Positions 1 to 13,500 of a stretch of DNA of 64,000 bases are shown one piece after another. A program made the position numbers and the translations under genes. Within the stretch, counting starts at the first letter, position 1. Every line of letters starts with the position of its first letter. Origin of the DNA: Eudorina sp. 2006-703-Eu-15. Taxonomy: Eukaryota > Chlorophyta > Chlorophyceae > Chlamydomonadales > Volvocaceae. The notes below the pieces were generated by a model. The model saw only the letters and a list, made by a program, of their open reading frames with translations. It had not been told where the DNA came from and searched no databases. The stretch covers positions 2,628,678 through 2,692,677 of the forward strand of contig BDSI01000002.1 of the NCBI GenBank assembly GCA_003117195.1, read 5' to 3'.

Positions 1-1096
1 GATGGCACTGCGAATGGCAGCTGCGTTGCGCGGCCGGAACGCGGCCGGGCACTGCAGCGACACCACCCTTACAGCCGCGACGGCTGCGCCGCCGCCGCCG
101 CCACTACCGCTGCCGCCGGCGCCGCGCGTCAGCAGCGCGCTTATGGCACTGGCGTGGGTGATGGCGCTCGCAACCAGGGTTGGCTACCGGCCTCAAGTGC
201 GGCACATGGGGCACAGCACTGCGGGCCTATGGACGCTTGTCTGCCCGTGATGATGGACGCCGACGGTGGTGCGGTCGGGACCATCTGCTTGGCCGCCTGT
301 TGCTGCACGCCGGAGGGCCCTGGGGCGCCGGCGTTGGCGTCGAGGGCGAGTTTCACCGGCGGCGGCGGGGCCGCAAGCGGGGCGCGCGTCCCTGCCGCGG
401 CTGGCAGCGACGCAGCGGGTGAGGTGGACGATAACGAGGCTGATCTGCAGGTGTTGAGAGAGATACTCTGGTCGAGCAGTGGCGGCAGCGGCAGCGGCGG
501 CGGCGGCGGTGGCGGAGGTGGCGGCGGCGTCACCGCCACGAGGTCAGCCCCGGCTGCTGGCACGTGCACGTCGAGCGCGGGAGCGCCGCCCTCGACCGCG
601 CCCGTCCCGCAGCACATGAGATTGGGTATGGTGCCGTACAGTACGTCAGACCGACCGGCCGAGCCGCCGGGCTGTGGCGTTGCCGCCGACGCCGCCCCTG
701 TCCCCGTCGCAACAGCGCACGGTGGTGCCGCCATGGGGGCATCCCTGGAGCGTCCATCGGAATGGCCTCCAGGACCGCTGCCGCTGCCGCTGCCCGGGGG
801 GATGCTGCCGGCGGCGCGGTCGGATTACGTCAGAGCTCCAGCGTCGTCGGCTTGCATCTGCCCGGAGTGCTGTCGGCCATCCGTGCCGCCCGCCTCGGCC
901 CTCTCGGCCGTCTCGCTGGGCCCCCCACACGCACCCACCTTCCCACCGCCGCCGCCGCCCCATCCCGCGCAGCACCACGCCGCCCAGCCGCAGTCGTTGC
1001 CGCCGCCGCCGCCGCAGCACTATGTCACATCGGGCGTGCCGTACACCGCCGCGCCCTCGGCGGAGCGCTGCATGCTGCCGTGCTGCAACCCCCCGC

Positions 1097-1128
<32 letters not shown>

Positions 1129-2218
1129 TTGGCGCCTTGGGCTTCGAGCCGCTGCACCCTCCCTTGCTGCAACCCAGCCGCCAGGCCCATCGTCATGACC
1201 ACCACCGGCACCTGCGCCACCGGCACATTCCAGGTGACCTGCAGCCGGCTTCCATCGAGGCCTGGCTCCGAGACCACTTGGTCGCAGCACCCGCAGACGA
1301 CCAGCCACCAACCGCCGCAACCGGCTCGACGCGCGCTCAGCTTCCCTCCCCTGGAGTCTGCGCCCGCGGGCACGAGCCACAGCCACATCGGGTCTTGGCC
1401 GGTCGCGGCAGTGACGGCTTCGGCCGCCTCCAGCGGCCCCGCCGCCGCAGCGCCGCCGCCGCCGCAACTGCAGCTGCAGCCGCAGCTTGCATGCGGGCAC
1501 CCTCCGACCCCACCGGCGGCGCGGCAGGTGGCAGTGCCGGCGCGGGCGCCGCCGCCGCCCGGGACGCCGCAGCCGCGTTGTCAGTACCTGCCGCACGGCA
1601 GCCCGCCGTACAGTCACGGTACGACTACAGGTTCCATGAGCACCTGCTCGCAGCCGCTGCCTCCCGCCATGTCCACCATTGCTCCAGGTGCTGGTGGTGG
1701 TGGTGGTGGTGGTGCTGCTGCTGCTGCTGCTGCTGCCGTACTGGCACCGGAGTCGTCCGGGATGCTCTCGCCAGCGACATCGTACACTTCAGCGCGGCGG
1801 CCGGTTTCGGAGCAGCAGTCAGCGTGGCCACAGGGACCTGAAGGCGCGGCCTTGCAGCATTCTCAACCCCCGCAGCACCCTCAACCCCCCCAGCACCAGC
1901 AGCGGCAATACCCGAGCAGCCCTACCACCTCACACCCTCATGCCCTCGTGGCTGCCTGCGGGAGGGCCGCTCCTTCGCAGCACCTGCACCCGCACCCGCA
2001 CCCGCAGCAGCATCCGCAGTACAGCCATCACGGCCACTGCTTGAACCAACCGCACCACCCGTACGACAACCATCAGGTCAACCACCACAACCACCACCAC
2101 GTCGTGATGCAATGCCGCCATCACTTCGGAGGAGAGCAGCAGCAGCAGCAGCATTACCAACCGCCGGTACCGCATCAGCCTAACCACCACGATAACCACC
2201 AGCACTACCACCACCACC

Positions 2219-2249
<31 letters not shown>

Positions 2250-2286
2250 TAACTACGCCTGGCGCCGAAACGTTACCTGCCGTTGA
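1..2286 (+). CDS. Low-complexity His/Gln/Pro/Ala-rich protein, 3' part (partial at left edge)
   Basis: Frame 1 is open from the first base of the window to a TGA at 2284-2286 (761 residues visible), so the gene or exon begins outside the window; the first in-frame ATG (154) is probably internal. I do not recognise a family. The chain has Ala/Gly runs, a run of about eleven Gly near residue 170, Pro-rich blocks, and a His/Gln-rich end with an eight-His run. A short ordered-looking stretch, DDNEADLQVLREILW, lies before the Gly run. Three short Cys motifs recur: CICPECC, CMLPCCNP and CTLPCCNP. No catalytic domain is visible. The composition fits a disordered regulatory or scaffold protein of a GC-rich alga. 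A TGTAA, the usual volvocine poly(A) signal, lies at 2594-2598. Other frames are also open through the GC-rich repeats, so the frame choice rests on its uninterrupted length and the clean stop. Confidence 0.55.
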
Positions 2287-3683
2287 GCCCAGCGAGGGAT
2301 TGCTGCATGGCATTGAGGATTCACGACACTGCGAGCCTGGGCGGTTATGGGTGGGCTTCTCATTAGACACTGCGAGCGTGCATTCGTAAGGCGGGCCCTG
2401 GCGGGCGGGGGGTCTGGGTACGGCGCTGGGTACGGCGCTGGGTACGGAGCAGCGCCCCGCGGAGGAACGAAAATGTTACATGGTTAGCGGCAGGGCGTGC
2501 ATCATGGGGTGCTGTGTTTGTGCAGTGAAGTCGTCTTGAAGGAACTTCAGGAACTTATCTTTCCATTCGAGTCAATCTGGATGTCGGTTGGTCTGTAACT
2601 CCCTCCTGGGTCGCTGCCCTGACATCGGACCTACTAGGCTGAGGGAGCTTAATTGTCCCGCGGGGGCCGGTCACCCAAACATGGACTGGCCGTACACGTA
2701 CGGCCGTACTAGTACGGTACATCGAATCCGCATGTGTCCTATTTCTTCGGGGGAAGGGCGCGGGGGGAAGGACTGGGAGGAGACTGACCCGCACGGGGCC
2801 ATGGAGGAGGCCTGTCGCTGTCCATTTTTTCGTGGGTTGATTGGCTTTCCCCTCGTTTCTGGTTATTTCTTTCGCCGGGTTTTGTACTGGGTCGGGACCT
2901 TTCGAGACTGCTGCGGGGCGGCGCGCAGCGCGCGCCGGCGGCTGCGGCGCGTCCAGGCGCTGTGATTTTGTGAGCTTTCGTACTATGGTGATCCGTACGG
3001 CAAAAGTGAAGTACAGTTGTCACGGATGGGATGAATTGATGCACTACGGGTGGGTGGGCGGATACGACGGGTATCTTCATCGCGCGCGCTTGTGTGGTCC
3101 TGAAAGGCAGAGAGTGCGTGGTTTTCGTACGGCGAACAGTACGGCACTCACAGGGGGGTCGTACTGCTTGGGGAAGCCAGGTTGTGCCCAAGGCAAGGGA
3201 CGGTGTGGTTCCAACACGCTTGTTGCTTTTTCAACGACGGGCATTGCCATGGTGTTATGTGTCGCACGAGCTGTGTCGCACGAGCGCGAAGTGTGAGAGG
3301 CGAGCTGCGGTGCGGCCAAGCGTGCGCGCCTGGCCCATCGCCTTGTGGGCCTGCTCGGTGGCTATACACCCGGCGGGGTAGCCGAATCTGACATTCGGAC
3401 CTGACTCGTGTTTGGTGTTTCGGTCGTCCTGTCTGTCTGTCTGGCTGGCTGGTTGGCTGGTTGGCTGGCTGGCCGGTGCGGGCTCGATGGCGCGAATGTG
3501 CGCACACAAGAAGCGCGTAAATGCTGCCGGCGGCGCGTACGTAGAAACAGCGAGAGAACGTGCGCCGCGCCCGTTCTGGTTGCCCGGTGGCTCTTACTGT
3601 GCGAGCTCTGCGGAGCGACCTGAACGGAGAGAGTCACCGGCTGGTACGCTTCGGAACAATGGGGTCGTCCAAGTAGTGCTGAC

Positions 3684-3712
3684 CGAGGGAGGGAGGGAGG
3701 GAGGGAGGGAGG
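3684..3712. repeat. GGGA microsatellite
   Basis: About seven uninterrupted GGGA units in intergenic DNA. Confidence 0.8.
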
Positions 3713-5720
3713 TCCCTCATCTCTGTTGGGCATGCGCGCGGATCAGATGCTGCTGTCATATCTCATATCGCATACCCGTGCATCCTGACCCCGCATGCCA
3801 AGAAAGGACCCAGTTGCCGGTCCTCGGGCGGTGTACGGCATGAGGTGTACGGCGGAAAAGGGGCCGGCTCTTGTAGAGGTCTGCAACGAGCACATTTGTG
3901 AGGCGAGCGAACTTGGGACGAGAGCGTTCAAACGGAGCTTGTGCCGTGTCGCACAGACCGCTGCTTGGGCGACACTGGCGCCTCTTACTTTTATGCAGCG
4001 GCTGCACGCCTAACCTACCTAGTGTTGCAGTGAAGTCCGTTATGGTCTCGATCCTAAATCGGATGCCTGCCGTGGCATGTGTCTTCCCTTTTGAATACAG
4101 CATTTTGCATTTATAATAACATCTTCGTTTAATAGCCCCCCTGCCGCTTGCGTTGCGCCATTACCGGACTTGCGGAGCGACCGGCGAACTGACTACAATG
4201 TTGTTGCCTCGGGGCTTAGATGCCCGGAATGGATACGATGACGTGGCCGCAGGCGGTCGACCGTGTGCTCCTTCTGCTGTTGTTGTGTAGCAAACCCGGG
4301 TGGCGGCGGACAGTGATGTCTGCGGGAGGTTGCGGTGCCGCGGGCCCTACGTGCGGCTTCACGTTTTCGGTTGGCGGTTGGCTGTTGGAGCGAGGATTTT
4401 CGTTGGGTTGCCATCCAGGGCGCATTGAGGCGCGTGTGCACCACGAGTGAGGCCGGCCTCATGACAACGGATGAATTGGGTGGCGAGCACTGGTGTGCGG
4501 CCCTGTCGTACACGCCGACATGTAATGGAATGCTGCGGCGAGGAAGGAACTGTGCAGGCGAGAGAGGTGAGCGCACTGCAGTGCGATGTCATGGAATGTG
4601 ATGTGGTGTGGACGTGTGGTTCGTGGGCTCTAGCCGTTCCTCGATACCTTCGTAATGGTGGGATGGGGGAGGTGGTGGCAGTGGTGATGGGTTGCATGGT
4701 TCATAATTATAGTCTTGATGCTGCTGCTGCTGATGATGATGATGATGGTGAATATGGTGATCATGACACGGTGGTAAGCCGGTCAAAGCCCTTTTGGAGG
4801 TGATGTGAGCGAGCGTGACTGACCCCTCCAACAAACTCTCTTCTTATTTTCGTCGTCCTTAACAAGTACTACTTGACCTACCTCGCGGGTGGCCTTCAAT
4901 GAAAGTGGCGGCGGGTCCCTGCTGCGTGTGACGAGTGATGAGCTGTTGATGTTTGGGTGGGAGGGTGGATGGGCGACGGGATGTTGGGTGGACGGTGGGT
5001 GGGTGGATGGTCCCACGCATATCCCTAAACATCACACCGCGACCACGCACCCCCACCACCACCACCAGCGATGAAGGCATACAGAGTAGCGCCGGATGGC
5101 CGTGTCGTCCAAGGCTGCACACCCGTTGCTGGCGCGGGCGGCGTGCCGCTGTCGTCTTGTCTTGTCCTGCAAAAGGCTCTCTTGTTGTCTTATATTTCGA
5201 TCGAAGCTCGTTTTACTCAGCATTGTTGTGTTGCTTGACGAATTATGTACGCACGTGCGGCTGGGACCCTATCAGATCTCACGCCGCCTTGACCATGGAC
5301 GGATGGAAAACCCCCGCCCAACCGCGGCCAAATGACTGGTCCATGTCCCTCGAGCCGCGGCATCGCGCCGGGCTCCCGTCTGATGGACGGCGGTGTACGG
5401 AGCGGGGCGGAGCGCAACGACGTTAAGGAGGTTCCACGCCTGTGCCGGCACTTGGGATCGCCTTGATGCCGTGCGTGCGCTTTTTTCCGCGCGCAATATT
5501 ATATTTCGGCGCTCTCTCGCGCTCTCGGGTCGCACGACGGACGGCCCGCGACGTCTTTCTTTCCGCGATCTCGGGTTGCTGCGTGCGTGCGTGCGTGCGA
5601 TCGGGGTCGTCTTAGTGCGGGGGCGGGCGGTTGAAGCCTTGGAGGCGCTACACAAAACTGCGTTGCATCTGACCTTTGATGACCTTTGCGGAACAGAGCC
5701 GGGGGTCACATTAGATCTAA

Positions 5721-5768
5721 TGATGAGGATGATGGTGATGGTGATGGTGATGGTGATGGTGATGATGA
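5721..5768. repeat. GATGGT/GAT microsatellite
   Basis: A run of GAT and GGTGAT units in noncoding DNA. Confidence 0.8.
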
Positions 5769-7570
5769 ATATGGTAGTATCCGTCTGCGTGTCTGCCGTG
5801 GCTTCTTTACCAATGTGACCGACTGACCTCTCGAGACCTCGCTGTTGCTTTTCATTATCTCTATCTCTGTTTGGGGCGGATCCTTCAGGCGGAACGCGCG
5901 CGCGTAACCCTCGGAGCTGATTGGGATTGGGGCATTGCTGGAGCCTGTGCTTTGGGGGTGGCGGTGGGGGCGGCGTCGGGCGTCGGCGTCTGAAGAAACG
6001 CGTTGCCCCCGCTTGGGACGCGCCCAGCTTCATTCATCTCTCCATATTTGCAATACGACACTCTTTCGTATTGTCGTACGGTGGGCTTCCTCATGCCATG
6101 CTTTGTCACTGCCGGAAGTTGGCGCGCAGGCAGATGTAGTACGGTAGTTGGCATGTGTACGACAACAGAATCATTTTTCCATGAGCGCCCAAATATGCAA
6201 TCTGCCAAGCGACCGGTGCGGGCCCATATTCGCTTAGATGCGGCCGTGTGCAACAGCATCATGTATGCCCTTCGTTGAGATCCATGATGATGGTTCCATG
6301 ATTTCTTTTTAGCTCCGTCGTTTCTTGTATATCGGTTTTGTTCGTTCAGGCAGGCCTTGTGTCGCCTGCTCGGGCTGCAACGGGGGTGCCTGGCCCGGCG
6401 GCTATAGTATTGCGGCTGTAGTAAATAATGAGCACGGCTGCAAGGGGCCCTTAGACCCGGCGGTGCGGCAGTAGTTCTCGCTGACAGCATGACGCCGCCG
6501 CGAAGTCAGACACGAGCGGCGGGCCCGCAGCTCCCCGGCCCTCCAACCGGCGGTGAGGGAGATGCTGTCGTGTCGTGCATCCTCGCCTGGAACGCTGGAA
6601 GCGAGCTCCAGGGTCGTTCCGCCGTGTGGGTGCGGTCTGATGGCCGAGGAGGGCCGAGCGGAGGTGTGCGGCGGCCGCACGCGCACCCGCTTGTTTGGCG
6701 TGATGATGATTGCGGGGTCATTCATGCCGCCCGAATGCCGTTTGATGGCCCCTATGTGAATGTAAATAACGCCAGGCACGGCTCTCGCCGCGACGCCGAC
6801 CCCCGCGCGTGCGCGCGTCCGATTTGCCTCGCCCCCGATGGCTCAATGATGCGGGGTGTGTTTGGCGTGTTCCCTTGGGCGTTGATTTGTCCCGGGGCGA
6901 TCAATGAACAGGTGAGCGTAGGTAATGGACACAGCCAAGGTATACGCAGCTGCAAGACAGCAAAAAGTACTTGTTCACTTGGGGCGCGGAATCTGGCGCG
7001 AGCGATCCTCGGTGTTGCCCGACTGTGCAGCAGCCGCAGCAGCCAGGGCAGTAGCAGCCCCGCAGGCAAGCGGTTTTATCGTCTTGCATGGGGCTGGTCG
7101 TGCATTTCGGGTGGGTAACTTGCCGTTCGAGGTGGGCACAAACACCTGCAAACACAACTCAGTGCTTGCAAACTCCGCGCTTGGCGTTGGTCGTCAGCCC
7201 AGTCACTAACCAGCCCTGTGTCAGGGCGCACATAGGGCAAATCTGGAAGAATCTATGGCGAATGCGGTGATGAGCCTGTTGTCGCTTGAAGGGTTTGATG
7301 CACGGCCCTGCAAGCTCAGCAGCAGGGTTGCCGACGCGACACATGTGTTTTTGCGCTGTCGCAAAACCCGAGACAGAACATGGCGATTTTGTAGGTTGTC
7401 GGCGCGCAATCCAGCAATAGGATGCTTTTGGCCAAGCTGGGGGTGCATCCGCTCACTCATGCAATGGACGAGCACCGTAGTTGCCTAGTTCTTACCCTCG
7501 CAACTCTGACTATGCAAGACACAAGATCGAGCCCTGGACAAGCGCAGCCGCGTGAACGCTAATCGACAAA

Positions 7571-10500
7571 ATGTGGGATGCTTTAGAATATTATTATTCA
7601 AGCCGCGGTCCACTTGGCGCGTGGACTCCGTTACTGGCCGTGCTGCTCAATTTCTTGGGCGTTGCTCTGGCATTGCTGTTGGTTAAACTTGTTACCATAT
7701 TTTTCAAACCGACCTATGACCTCCGAAAAATTCCTTCGCCACCGGTTGGCGACCCGATCCTCGGGCACGTCAAGTATTTGCTGCGCCCCGACTACCACCG
7801 CGTTATACTTGACTGGACAAGAAAATATGGCAGCATCTTCCGCCTCCGGTGCGTGGTTCCACCCCCAACCTCCCCCCAGTGGCGCCCTGCCTCCCTGAGC
7901 TGCGCTCGGTGCAACCACCCAGGGCGGATCCCACACCTTCTCTGGCACGTTCCCTTTTTTGGGTACCACGCCGCTGTGTATCACAGCTTCCAGCCCCCGC
8001 AACCCACCGTCAGCCAAGCAAGTCAAAGTAGCCCCGCTGTCTCTTCCTGGAGGCCCGGTGACTCCGCCCCTCCGCCTCGGCCTCCTTCCCCCCACTGGTG
8101 TGAGCCCCACAGGATCCTGACCGATTGGACGGTGGTGATCACCGACCCGGCCGCAGCGGCCCACGTGTTGGCCACCGTGCCGGGGCGCACCGCCAACTAC
8201 ACCCTGGTGGACGAGGTGGGTGGGTGGGCGGGTGGGCGGGGGCAGGCAGGGAGGGGATCAGGGGTTTGGGGGCTTCGCGGAGAGGACAGCCAGGCGCGCA
8301 GACGTGTGGCTGAGCCCGCACACCGGGGAATCGACCGGGGGTGTGGGCGTTGGAGGGAAGGGAAAGAGCTCGGGAGGCGGGGGTGATGGCCGTGTCCGTG
8401 TCGGTCGTGGGTTGAGGGCAAGCAGGCCACCCAGTGCCATCAAGGGTCGGACGGGCTGCAGAGCAGCAAGGGTGTGTTTCGAAATGCAACCCGCCCGTGT
8501 GTGGGGGGGAGGAGGTGCGCAAACACGTCTGCAATGGGGAAGGTGCATAGGCACGAGGGCGGGGCGGACTGCGTGCGCGGCGAGCACCTAACGTGTGGCA
8601 CCGTCGTATCCTGACCTGACCCCTGGAGTGTTTGGGTAGGACGCATTGCGCCGCGATGCGAGCCAAAACTGGCACGGCAGGCTTGTGGGTGTGCCTCCCA
8701 TTAGTGTCGCCCACACACGGGGCTGCCCTGGCGCCACCCAGCCGCTGCGTTCGCTGTCCCGTGTGGCCCCCTGGCTGCCCCTTGCCGTTGCAGGTGCTGG
8801 GCGGCCCGGGGAGGATCAGGTGGGGGCGGGGCGGGGGATGGGGGCCGTGTGTGTGTGTGTATGGGGGGTTTGGCCGATGGCCGTGTGTGTGTCCGTCGTG
8901 TCGCCCGAGCACCGCACACCTGTTCGGGTCATTATGCGGACACCCCGCGACTGGTCACCGCCACCGTTGCCCTGCCGCGGGCGAGGGGTCAGCGGGCGGG
9001 CGGGTCCAGGGCACCCCGTCCCGGTCCTTCGCGTCCGCCTTGAGTGCTCTGTTAGTCACGGGGGGGTCACGGTCTCGCTCTCTTAGTCTCTCTGAGTAGT
9101 CTCCCTTTGCATGGCAGCAATCGCCAGCAGCCTAACCCACCCCCTCTGCCCCACCGGACTTCTGCTCTGGCAGCAGCTCAGTTTGAATATGTCTACCAGT
9201 TCTATCTGTACACCGCCTGAGCCCCCACCGGCCCCCACCTAGCCGCCGCGCGTCTGGTTGCTTGGGTTGCGTGCCTCTGGTCCCGATACCCCTCCGGGGG
9301 TTTCTGTTCTTGATATCCCCTCCCCCTCTTTCCACACATCCCCTCCCCTCCCCTCCCCGCGGTCCCCGCCCTCGCCCCGGGTGCGGTGTCTTGTTCCTCT
9401 TCCTTTCAACCCCCGCCCTCTCCCTGCCCGCCCTCTCCCTGCCCGCCCTCGCCCCCGCCCTCTCCCTGCCCGCCCTCGCCAGCATGTTCGGCACGCGGGA
9501 CGAGGCCCACTGGCGCAACGTGAGGAAGACCACCGCACCCGCCTTCTCGCCCGCCAACGTGCGGTGAGGGCGGGGAGGGAGGGAGGGCGGGGAGGGAGGG
9601 AGGGCGGGGGGATGGTGGTGGGCCTCGCCGCTGGGGGGCATTCGGGTGGGGCTCGGGAAGGGATCCCGCCCAGCACCCGGCGGGGGAAGCAGGCCCCACA
9701 CACCCGTCTGGAAAGCAGCGCAGCATGCGTTGCGGAACCCCTAGGCCGTTGGGCATTTAATACAGTAACCGGTACATTGAATACAGTAACCGGTACATTT
9801 AATACAGTAACCGGTGCGAGGTTGACCCGAATCCGGTGGACCGCCGGGTGCTCCAACGGGCCGAGACAGCCGGGGGGGGCAATGGTCCGTTGGGTATTTG
9901 TTCGTTGGGTAGTTGTGATTGCCGTTGCACATTGTTGAGAACCGTTGGAGTATTGGGTTTGAGTACTGGGGAATTGTTGGAACGTGGGCGGGCCTGCACT
10001 GCGCCCCCCCCTCATCATCATCATGACGTTGGGAGCTAGGGCTCCTGTTGCCTGTACGCCGCCACCGGCCACGCTTCGAATTCTGTACTGTACAAATTTC
10101 TCCGGTCGAACCGTCGCTCTGGCAGCAGCGCAGTTTTGAAAATGCCTACCCCTCCTCCTCATCATCATCCTGCCTGCGTGCGGGCCATTTGCCTAAAATG
10201 ATGTCACAACAGTGGACCCCGCTAGGGTAATCGGCGACAGCCGCAGATAGCTCCTCACCGGGCATGGCAGAATCGAAACCGCGCCACGGCACGTTGGCGC
10301 ACCGGACAAGCTCCACAAGCGCACCAAAAAGCACAACACACATCGCCATTGGCCTCTCACCGGCTGCTCCGACCTGTGCATCCCACCTTCCTCCACCTTC
10401 TATCACCTTCCCCTGCCTTCCTCCACCTTCCTCCGCCTTCCTCCGCCTTCCTCCGCCTTCCTCCGCCTTCCCCCACGTTCCTCCACCTTCCTCCACCTCC

Positions 10501-13500
10501 CCAGGCGCTACTTTGGCGGGGTGCTGGCCTCCGCGGGTGAGCTGCTGACCTCCCTGGAGCAGGACCAGGCGCTGCGGGGCTACGTGGATGCGGAGCCGCA
10601 CCTGCAGCGGATGATGCTGCGCGCCACCCTGCAGGGCCTGTTTGAGGTGGATCGGGGTTGGGGGGTTTGTACATTGAATAAAGATAGAAAAAATCCCTGC
10701 CACCCATTCTATGATTTCTATCGCTATCCCGGGTACAGTCACCAACTCACCATCCTCCGATCGGATCCCTGCGCTGGGTGCAGCAGCCGTCAGTATGCGC
10801 AGGTCGTCCGGTTGCCTACCGATTCGCTGTATCCCCCTGCCCGCTCCCCGCCGCGGCGCGCACCTGGCGGCACCTCCCCGCCACGATGTCCCACCACCCT
10901 GCCCTGCTGCCCCCTCCGCCCATGCGACCCACGTGACCTTGACCGGCAGTCCTCCTCTTCCCTCTCCCCCTCCCCCCCTCCCCCTCCCTCCCCCCCCCTT
11001 TGACGTGCCCCTGCAGGTTCCGGACGCCTCCCACCTGCCGGGCTTCGACCAGCTGGCCGCCCGCATCCTGATGCTGATGGCGGAGTCCAACCGCCAGATC
11101 ACGGACCCGCTGAGGGCGGCCTGGTACCGCACCCCGCTGGCGCCGCTGCTGTCCAAGGTGGGGTGGGCCCGGGCGGGGGGTTGAGGGGTCGGGGCAGGAT
11201 GCGTGCGGAGGGGTGGGGCGGGGGATACGTAGACATGCGCTGCTCTGGCAGCAGGGGGGTAGGGGATGGTGTGCGAGTGAAGGGGGCCTGGGCCGGGGAG
11301 TGAAGGAAATTGGTAGACATGTTCATCGGCGGAGGGGGTTCAAAAGGAAACGAAACCCAACAGCCAGAAACGAACCCGGGCACACCCTGAAGCCCGAAGG
11401 TTGGTTTGGGTCGGGCGGGTTGCATTTCTTGGCACACCCTGAAGCACTCAGAACACCTACGTGACGAAGTACCTGCAAGACAGGAGGGGGCCGCGCGGCG
11501 GGCGGGGAGTGAGCCGGCGTAGGTAGGGGTCGAAGGGCCCTCCGCTACCACAAGCGCCGGACTGCCCTCCCCCTTTACCCGCCGCCACATCTGCACCCCA
11601 ACCCCCCTCCCCCGCCCCGACGCGCCCGGCGCCTCCGCAGCACTTCACTGAGTGCCGGCGGGCGGCCAGGGAGGTGGTGGCCTTCCACCGGGCCACTGCG
11701 GCTCGCTTGCTGGCCAGGTGCGTGTATGTATTACAGATCTGACGGGGCCCCCTGACGCGGACCGAGGGCGGCTGCGCACCCAGCCCTGACGGAAAGGCCG
11801 CCGAAGCACTCTCCTCCCTTTATGGAGGAAGGAGAAGTGCATGAAGGGCGTGTGTGGGTGTGTGGGTGGGTGGGTGGGTGGATGGATGTTGGGAAGATGG
11901 GTTCAGGGTTTCACGCACGGACCGGGGGATGAGGTGGGGCTGGGCTGGGGGAAGGGGGAGGGCCCCGGCGGCGACAGCACGACGGGCCAAGTCACAACAC
12001 TCCGGCGACACCCCCCCTTCGGTTCGCCACGTCCATGCGCGCATCGGGCCCACGGGGTGCCGTCGGGGCCTCGGGGCCCGAGTCCACCTCCTCGGCCTCT
12101 TGCCTCTATCTATCTCTCCTTCGCTGCCTCTGATCCGCCTCCAGACGCACCTACCCGCCCATTCCTCCAACCCGCCCACCCAAACCTCCCGCCCCCACAC
12201 ACACCCTCCCGGCGACACCTCGACCGCCCCCAGACCGGTCCCCGACCCGGACAACTCGCTGCTGTGGGCGTGTCTGCACCGCCTGAGGCACCCCGCCACG
12301 GGCCGCAAGCTGACGGCTGTGGAGCTGCACCCCGAGGGTGGGTGGGGGTGGGGGGTGAGGGTGGGGCTGGGGCGCAATCGACAACACAGTCCTCCCTAAG
12401 CCAGGGGGTGTGCGGCCGGGTTAGCTCGGGGGTGTGCATGCGCTTACCCCACGTGTCGGCGCGCACCTACCCTGCTGACACAAAACAGTACGGTATATCA
12501 ATGACTGGTGGGGGCCGGGGAGGGGAGGGGGGGTTCCGTCGCTGACCACACAATGGTCCACACGATGTCCCTGTCCGCATCCGCTGCCGGTCCTGCCCCG
12601 CGCCCCGCGCAGTGGGGATGTACACCACCGCCGGCTTCGACACCACCTCCTCCACCGTGGGCTGGTGCCTGTGAGTGGGGTTGCGCTGTCTCTCTCCCTC
12701 TCCCTCTCTCTCTATTTATACTTTCTCTCTCTATATATATACTTTCTCTCTCTCTCCCCGGAAAGCATGCTCCACCTCTCCTCTCCTCTCCGGGGCGATC
12801 ATTGACCTGTGCCCGTCTGCCTGTATGCCTTGTTGTGCGCTCCTCCGCGTCCGCGCGATGACACTGCCCCCGCCCCCGCCCCCGCCACTGGCAGCCCCAG
12901 CTCGACCTAGCTGCCCCCGGCTGTGGTACCTCCCGGGTCCACGCTCTAAATTGCCTGCACGCGGCGACACCACCCCGAACTGATTTGGGTCGGGCGAGCT
13001 CCCTCGGGCGAGCTCCCTCGGGCGAGCTCCCTCGGGCGAGCTCCCTCGGGCGAGCTCCCTCGGGCGAGCTCCCTCGGGCGAGCTCCCTCGGGCGAGCTCC
13101 CTCGGGCGAGCTCCCTCGGGCGAGCTCCCTCGGGCGAGCTCCCTCGGGCGAGCTCCCTCGGGCGAGCTCCCTCGGGCGAGCTCCCTCGGGCGAGCTCCCT
13201 CGGGCGAGCTCCCTCGGGCGAGCTCCCTCGGGCGAGCTCCCTCGGGCGAGCTCCCTCGGGCGAGCTCCCTCGGGCGAGCTCCCTCGGGCGAGCTCCCTCG
13301 GGCGAGCTCCCTCGGGCGAGCTCCCTCGGGCGAGCTCCCTCGGGCGAGCTCCCTCGGGCGAGCTCCCTCGGGCGGGGCGGGGCGGGTCGGGTCACGCGCG
13401 GCTGTCGTTTGTTCGTTCCCGCAGCTACGCCGCCGCGCTGCACCCGGAGCAGCAGGAGCGGGTGGCCGCCGAGCTGAGGAGTGCCGGAGTGTTCAAGGGG

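Larger units (their letters stand above)
2287..7570. other. Long stretch without a convincing gene
   Basis: No recognisable protein or RNA gene was found. The first few hundred bases are probably 3' UTR of the preceding gene. Simple repeats are present: a GGCT/GGTT tract at 3430-3474, a GGGA tract near 3684-3712, a CTG/GAT run at 4721-4750 and a GATGGT run at 5721-5768. Many short overlapping open frames exist on both strands, as expected for GC-rich noncoding DNA. Confidence 0.5.

Noticed and set aside
12991..13368. CRISPR-like array
   Set aside because: The repeats are directly abutting without spacers and the context is eukaryotic; it is a minisatellite.
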